This document shows, one piece after another, positions 59,808-64,000 of a stretch of DNA of 64,000 nt. This DNA is from Stenopsyche tienmushanensis (taxonomy: Eukaryota > Arthropoda > Insecta > Trichoptera > Stenopsychidae), in assembly GCA_008973525.1 (NCBI GenBank), contig WACJ01000074.1:1054001-1118000 (forward strand), given 5' to 3'. Within the stretch, counting starts at the first letter, position 1; the number at the start of each line of letters is the position of its first letter. Under the pieces are notes generated by a model that was given only the letters and a program-made list of their open reading frames with translations, searched no databases and had not been told where the DNA came from. A program made the translations under genes and the position numbers.

Positions 59808-62800
59808 ATTTGGTGATATCTGTATACAGATTTTTGTATAAATACGTCGAGTAAAAATAAAACTTAACTTGGTTTTTTGTTGTGTATAAATTTGAAATGA
59901 TGAAACGCACACATCTTTAAGTACACATTACTTAAAGGGCTAATTAAACTTAATTTGGAATATTTTCTACTACTGTTGAAAATATGATGATAAAATATTT
60001 AATATTTATAAAACGAAGACGTTTTAAATTAATAAACACTTGACCTGTCGATTATTGAATGTATCAAAACTAAGACAAAAAAAAATTGAAAATTTATGAT
60101 CACATGAGGTTGGTTGTGAATTATTAAAATGCCTTTTTATGCAAATGATGTAGCAACTATTTGACTATCGTCAAGGGAAACCGCTACTCAAAATTGATTA
60201 GGAATCCATATTTTTATTGAAATCATGTTCAAAATCCTTTAAAATATTTCCATTTTGACTTATAATCGCAGACATTCATCTAAAAATGTTATCCAATATG
60301 ATTGGAATGTCAGTAACTGTTTGGAATAATTATTGCATTTCGCGAAGAGCACCGTGCAGAAATATTCAAGGTCATATCCACACATTGCGGGGCATCCATA
60401 ACACGGGTTCAAATCCCGGCATGGGCTCATCGGACATGAATTAACGGCCTTATTTACAATTTCATTACTAAGCCCGGGGGGCCGCCGCCGGACCGCGACT
60501 CGCTTTTATTAACCCCGGCATGCTGCAAGCACGATATCGTCCGTTACATCGATGCCAGCAACGAGACCAGCTCTGTGGACTAATGGTCAACTATGAAATC
60601 GTATCCGGAGATCGATTCCAATTATTTGCACGTCTTCGGAGCTAATTTCGCAAAGTATGGAGATGATGTCGGCAATTAATATGATTGGAGGTACTTTAAC
60701 AACATCAACATTTCGATTAGCTTAAGCTCAACGTCGCAGCCATAAGGCTTTGGTACTTTAGTTTATTAATTCGGCTAACCCGAGAGAGTCCCGACATGTA
60801 TCTAGTAACATCACAAAGGAATTAATCCTACAAAGGGTGTCTTAAACAGAACACCCGCACAACTACGCGATGGGTACTGTGATCCTTATTGATCCTTATT
60901 GCCTTTAAAAAATGTGTACACGCAAGTCGAGTACGAGTAGGGTCACAAAATTATAATTAATCTGAGAGCAAATGCGAATCATGCTGAATATCTTCTTCAA
61001 TTACAATGATATCCATGATTTATAATTTGCACCAAAAATGATACAAATATATTGTGATCTGAGTACAATTGAATAACATGTTTAATATGCTAAATTGTTA
61101 AAAATACTAAATTGCATATACATGTATGCTAAAGATTGAAAGCATTAAAACATTTCCAGCCTAAAAATTTTGGAAATAAAGTCATTTAGGTCAGCGTATG
61201 AGTAATTGGTTTTACAAAAATACTCCTATCCAAATGCTTCTATTCTTACTTACCCATATATGTACGGAAAAGTCTCCTATGGAGCTTTTGCCCAGAACTA
61301 GAACATATTTGAAAAGCTTTCCTCATTAAGAAGTAATTATGCGAGTATAAATCCCTTGTTATGGATTCAAAATTTAAAATTTAGATGTATCCAGTTTCTA
61401 GCATATTGTCCAAAACTGATTATAAACATCGATAAATCCACTTTATATCGAATTACTTCAAAAGCTGCCGAAAGAAAAAGCCCAGTATCAAAATCATCTG
61501 AAATCGATTAAGGTGTTTTTTTTTTCAATAATCATCCTGTAAATTGCCAAGATGCATTTAAGTATCTTCGTTAGTATTTTATCTTAGCAGTACACTTTAT
61601 AACTAATTTTCAACTCAAAAATAGTTAAAACTTATTCCTATCCGTTTTGACTATTTTTGATACGAATATGAGGTGATAGAATGTTACGATTCGAAGTCAT
61701 TCGAAGGTTTAACTATTTGAAGTTTAGTTCTTTGAGCAAATAGGGGAGAGCATCGACTCAAAGTGGATGAAACGATCTGTGAGGGGAAGAGTACACAAAG
61801 TCACTTCAAAATTTCGTAACTACATCCCTTCGTCCTCTTAGGATTCCGTATAATTGGAACATATTCCACGGGAGCACCGAGACGTGTATTCATTCGCAAG
61901 ATACGCTCCATTGTCAGAGCAAACACGGGAATCTTTGCTGATTCCATCGACCATTGTTTGAAGAGATGTCCTGGTGCGATTACGTGCCATTCTGAAAAAA
62001 AAATCCTTCGAACTATAATTAATCAATGAAGCTCTGTTATTTTAACTTATTATTAAAGCTTCAAAAGTTAATCGAATTTCTAGAATAATACCAAACGATT
62101 TGCTTGATTATTATTCAAATATTTACGATCGTAGATCGCAGTTGTGTGAAAATATTCCTAACATTTCGGTTATTAAAAATATTTTCCCTTATTATATTCG
62201 CGGGGGTGGAGCGGGCTTTGAAAGGGAAAGTCTTCAAAGGAAAGGCTTAATTCCCTTGTTATTAATTTATTCAAAATTATCTTAGGCCGTAAGAGGAACT
62301 TGCTTAAAAAACGGCCGACCTATGAATATTCATAAAAGATTTATACAGTTGCGTATTACGCATAAAGTATTTGAATATTAATATAAAAAGGGCAGATATA
62401 TTCGATTGCAAAATTATTATCCTGTTGAAATTTCAATACCGCCAAAAATGATACCAGATCATAATTACAGTTACCACCTACGAAGGTAACAACCTTGACT
62501 TCGTATACATTCAAATAACGAGAAAAACAATTTTTGACTATTATTACTCGATTATTAACGCTAAAATTGAGCCTCAGAACCATAAAGCAAATCGTATTAA
62601 TATCGAAGATTCAAAGAAAAATTAATAGACTTTAAGTCAATTAAACAAAGAACTAGGTTGTTAAAATTAAATCAGCAACATTAAATGCTACTTAGTACTA
62701 AGAGATCATGTATATAACTTTTTATACATAACGCCCAAAATATTTTTAATATTATTATAAAAATTTTGGACGTCTTACAGCTTTCGTTTATCAACAAATA

Positions 62801-63196
62801 CAGAATTTTGTCAATATTATTGACTATTATGATGTATCATTTTTCGATAATGATCGAAAAATATCTTATATATTACTAATAATTGATCGGAAAATCCTTC
62901 CTTTGAATCTCATAACTGTCAATCAATTCGCATCATTGGCTGATCAATTTTGAACCTTTTTGTATGATCCCATGTTAATTGAGTCATCATCAATTCAGTT
63001 TTTCTGACTTTAACATTGAAAATCAATCTTTTAAATCTTCTCGGAGATTTCACAGATCCATTGTGTCGCCTCTGTTGCGTATTTATCCAACATAAAAACA
63101 AAGACAAAGATTATTTTTTAAGGTATTTTTCATATTTTTTTGCCTTGTAGCATATCGTGATTGAGACTAATGAGCTTATTGGGACTTGGTGATAAA
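59808..63196. other. No confirmed gene; one GC-rich island
   Basis: AT-rich except 60.36-60.9 kb, a CpG-rich island (listed). A (TGATCCTTAT)2 tandem lies at about 60880-60900. Frames at 61838-62026, 62100-62285 and 62356-62583 are unrecognised. Confidence 0.45.
60380..60680. promoter_or_regulatory. CpG-rich island, possible conserved regulatory element
   Basis: GC- and CpG-rich (GGGGGGCCGCCGCCGGACCGCG near 60475-60496 in two overlapping words) with no long frame. It includes GGTTCAAATCC (60407-60417), a match to the RNA polymerase III B box, but no tRNA can be folded around it. A regulatory or untranslated exon role is possible. Confidence 0.27.
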
Positions 63197-64000
63197 ATAT
63201 GAAAGGTTCGTCTCCAATCTTATTGGACCTTTATACAAGTACATGAACCAACAGTTTTGCACGACTAATTGCACTGTTAATGAGCATCATGCTCTAATTG
63301 ATAGTCATTACGCTAATATTGTGATGATTATGCGTTCTGGAGCCATTAAGGCATTTAGTCGTTGTAAACAACATAAATCCGCGAAGAAATTTAATGCCAT
63401 CGCTGGTTGGAAAGAAAATGTCTCGGATGTGTACTGCGACGCGAGGGAAGCCTTCAAGGATTGGTTAGCTGCTGGCCGCCCTGCTGAGGGAGCGCTTGCC
63501 GATCGCAGAATCAGAACGCGAAAAATTTTTAAACTCGCGCTGAAGAACTGCCGATACGCTAATGAACAAAAAAGATGGATCGCATAGCTCTGGCCTATAA
63601 AAAAGGTGACTTTGGAGGCTTTTGGCGTCTGGCTGGAATTGCGCTCGGTTCCAAGGCCGGCCCTCCGGCTCACGTCGACGGTTTCACCGGGATCGACGCT
63701 GCTGAAAATTTTAGGCAACATTTCTCTATGTCGATGTTTTCCGCTACGATCGCTTCTTCTTCTGCCCGGTCTTCAGCTCTGTCGACATATAACGCTGCTT
63801 GTGTTATTACTTTGAGCGAGATCAAGGACGCACTCAAAACGCTCTCTGGTAAAAAGTCTTGTGGTCATGATGGACTCTGTGCCGAGCACATTGCGCTCGG
63901 CGGACCTTCCTTATTGCTTGCCCTGAAAACGTTATTCAACGGAATGCTCGTGCATAACTACGTGCCTGCCGACCTGAGTATGTCTGTAGTTGTTCCGATT
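63197..64000 (+). mobile_element. CR1/L2-group (Daphne-like) LINE, copy 2, 5'-truncated, runs off window
   Basis: Homologous to copy 1 from 12489 onward. Over the about 804 bp visible it differs from 12489-13293 at three places only: G to A at 63289, one A missing from the A run at 63568-63573 (six instead of seven), and C to T at 63788. The junction with unrelated AT-rich DNA at 63196/63197 is a typical 5' truncation. The 3' end lies outside the window. Near identity means both copies came from a very recent source. Confidence 0.92.
63197..64000 (+). pseudogene. LINE ORF2 fragment, copy 2 (frameshifted)
   Basis: Covers the linker between endonuclease and reverse transcriptase and the start of the RT domain. 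The first part is open in the ORF2 frame to the A run at 63568, where loss of one A shifts the frame and gives a stop at 63585-63587. The ORF2 frame resumes one register over and stays open to the window end. One substitution (63289) changes Arg to His, the other (63788) His to Tyr, relative to copy 1. Confidence 0.85.

Noticed and set aside
60340..60430. Possible tRNA gene around GGTTCAAATCCCGG
   Set aside because: The T-arm-like segment pairs only four base pairs, no A box or anticodon arm is found at the right distance, and the putative acceptor 3' strand has no matching 5' strand.
1..64000. ATGCAAAT octamers scattered through the window
   Set aside because: About five are expected by chance for this composition, and the observed number is similar; only the overlapping pair at 20289 is kept.
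1..64000. CRISPR array, operon, phage or plasmid features
   Set aside because: No regularly spaced direct repeats, Shine-Dalgarno-led gene strings or prokaryotic genes; all coding remnants are eukaryotic transposons.

Overview
The window looks like eukaryotic, AT-rich, gene-poor DNA, most likely from an insect or another arthropod. The evidence is about two-thirds A+T composition, no compact operon-like coding, and a transposon mix typical of arthropods (mariner D,D34D, pogo/Tigger, hAT, a possible PIF/Harbinger MITE, APE-type LINEs). The species cannot be named from sequence alone. I found no complete host protein-coding gene, rRNA, convincing tRNA or CRISPR array. The window is best read as a large intergenic or intronic stretch.

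Layout. (1) 1-5.1 kb: unique AT-rich DNA, a 584-bp non-autonomous hAT element with a perfect 8-bp target duplication (1042-1625), a short GC island with an 18-92 codon-scale ORF question (3.4-3.66 kb), and a decayed LINE reverse-transcriptase fragment (4.08-5.11 kb). (2) 5.1-11.2 kb: mostly featureless, with a degenerate hAT transposase C-terminus (copy A, 8.57-9.16 kb). (3) 11.23-14.86 kb: a CR1/L2-group (Daphne-like) LINE with partial ORF1, an ORF2 broken by a single 1-nt frameshift, and a strikingly T-rich 3' UTR. (4) 14.9-41.0 kb: mainly featureless, punctuated by small GC-richer islands (16.1-16.5, 20.2-20.4, 26.9-27.1, 28.5-28.9, 34.2-34.6, 35.97-36.14, 39.1-39.6 kb) that may be exons, promoters or conserved regulatory DNA. 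It also holds a possible PIF/Harbinger MITE (20.94-21.64 kb) and a second non-autonomous hAT element (29.97-30.54 kb). (5) 41.0-43.25 kb: a nest in which a mariner has inserted into the transposase gene of a Tigger-like element, next to a catalytic-motif codon. (6) 43.3-63.2 kb: mostly featureless, with a GC island (45.4-45.85 kb), two more copies of the hAT C-terminal fragment (B, 46.4-47.0; C, 53.8-54.3 kb), a long imperfect hairpin (49.58-49.68 kb), a TATA plus palindrome promoter-like site (54.33 kb), GC islands (58.1, 60.4 kb) and a Tigger end fragment (59.6-59.8 kb). (7) 63.197 kb to the window end: a second, 5'-truncated copy of the LINE in (3), differing from it at only three positions over about 804 bp.

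The parts do not work together as a pathway. What connects them is transposon history: a LINE family that has moved recently, older DNA transposons that are all broken, and a nested insertion whose order can be read directly. Host function, if any, probably lies in the small GC-rich islands, for which RNA-seq and cross-species alignment would be decisive.
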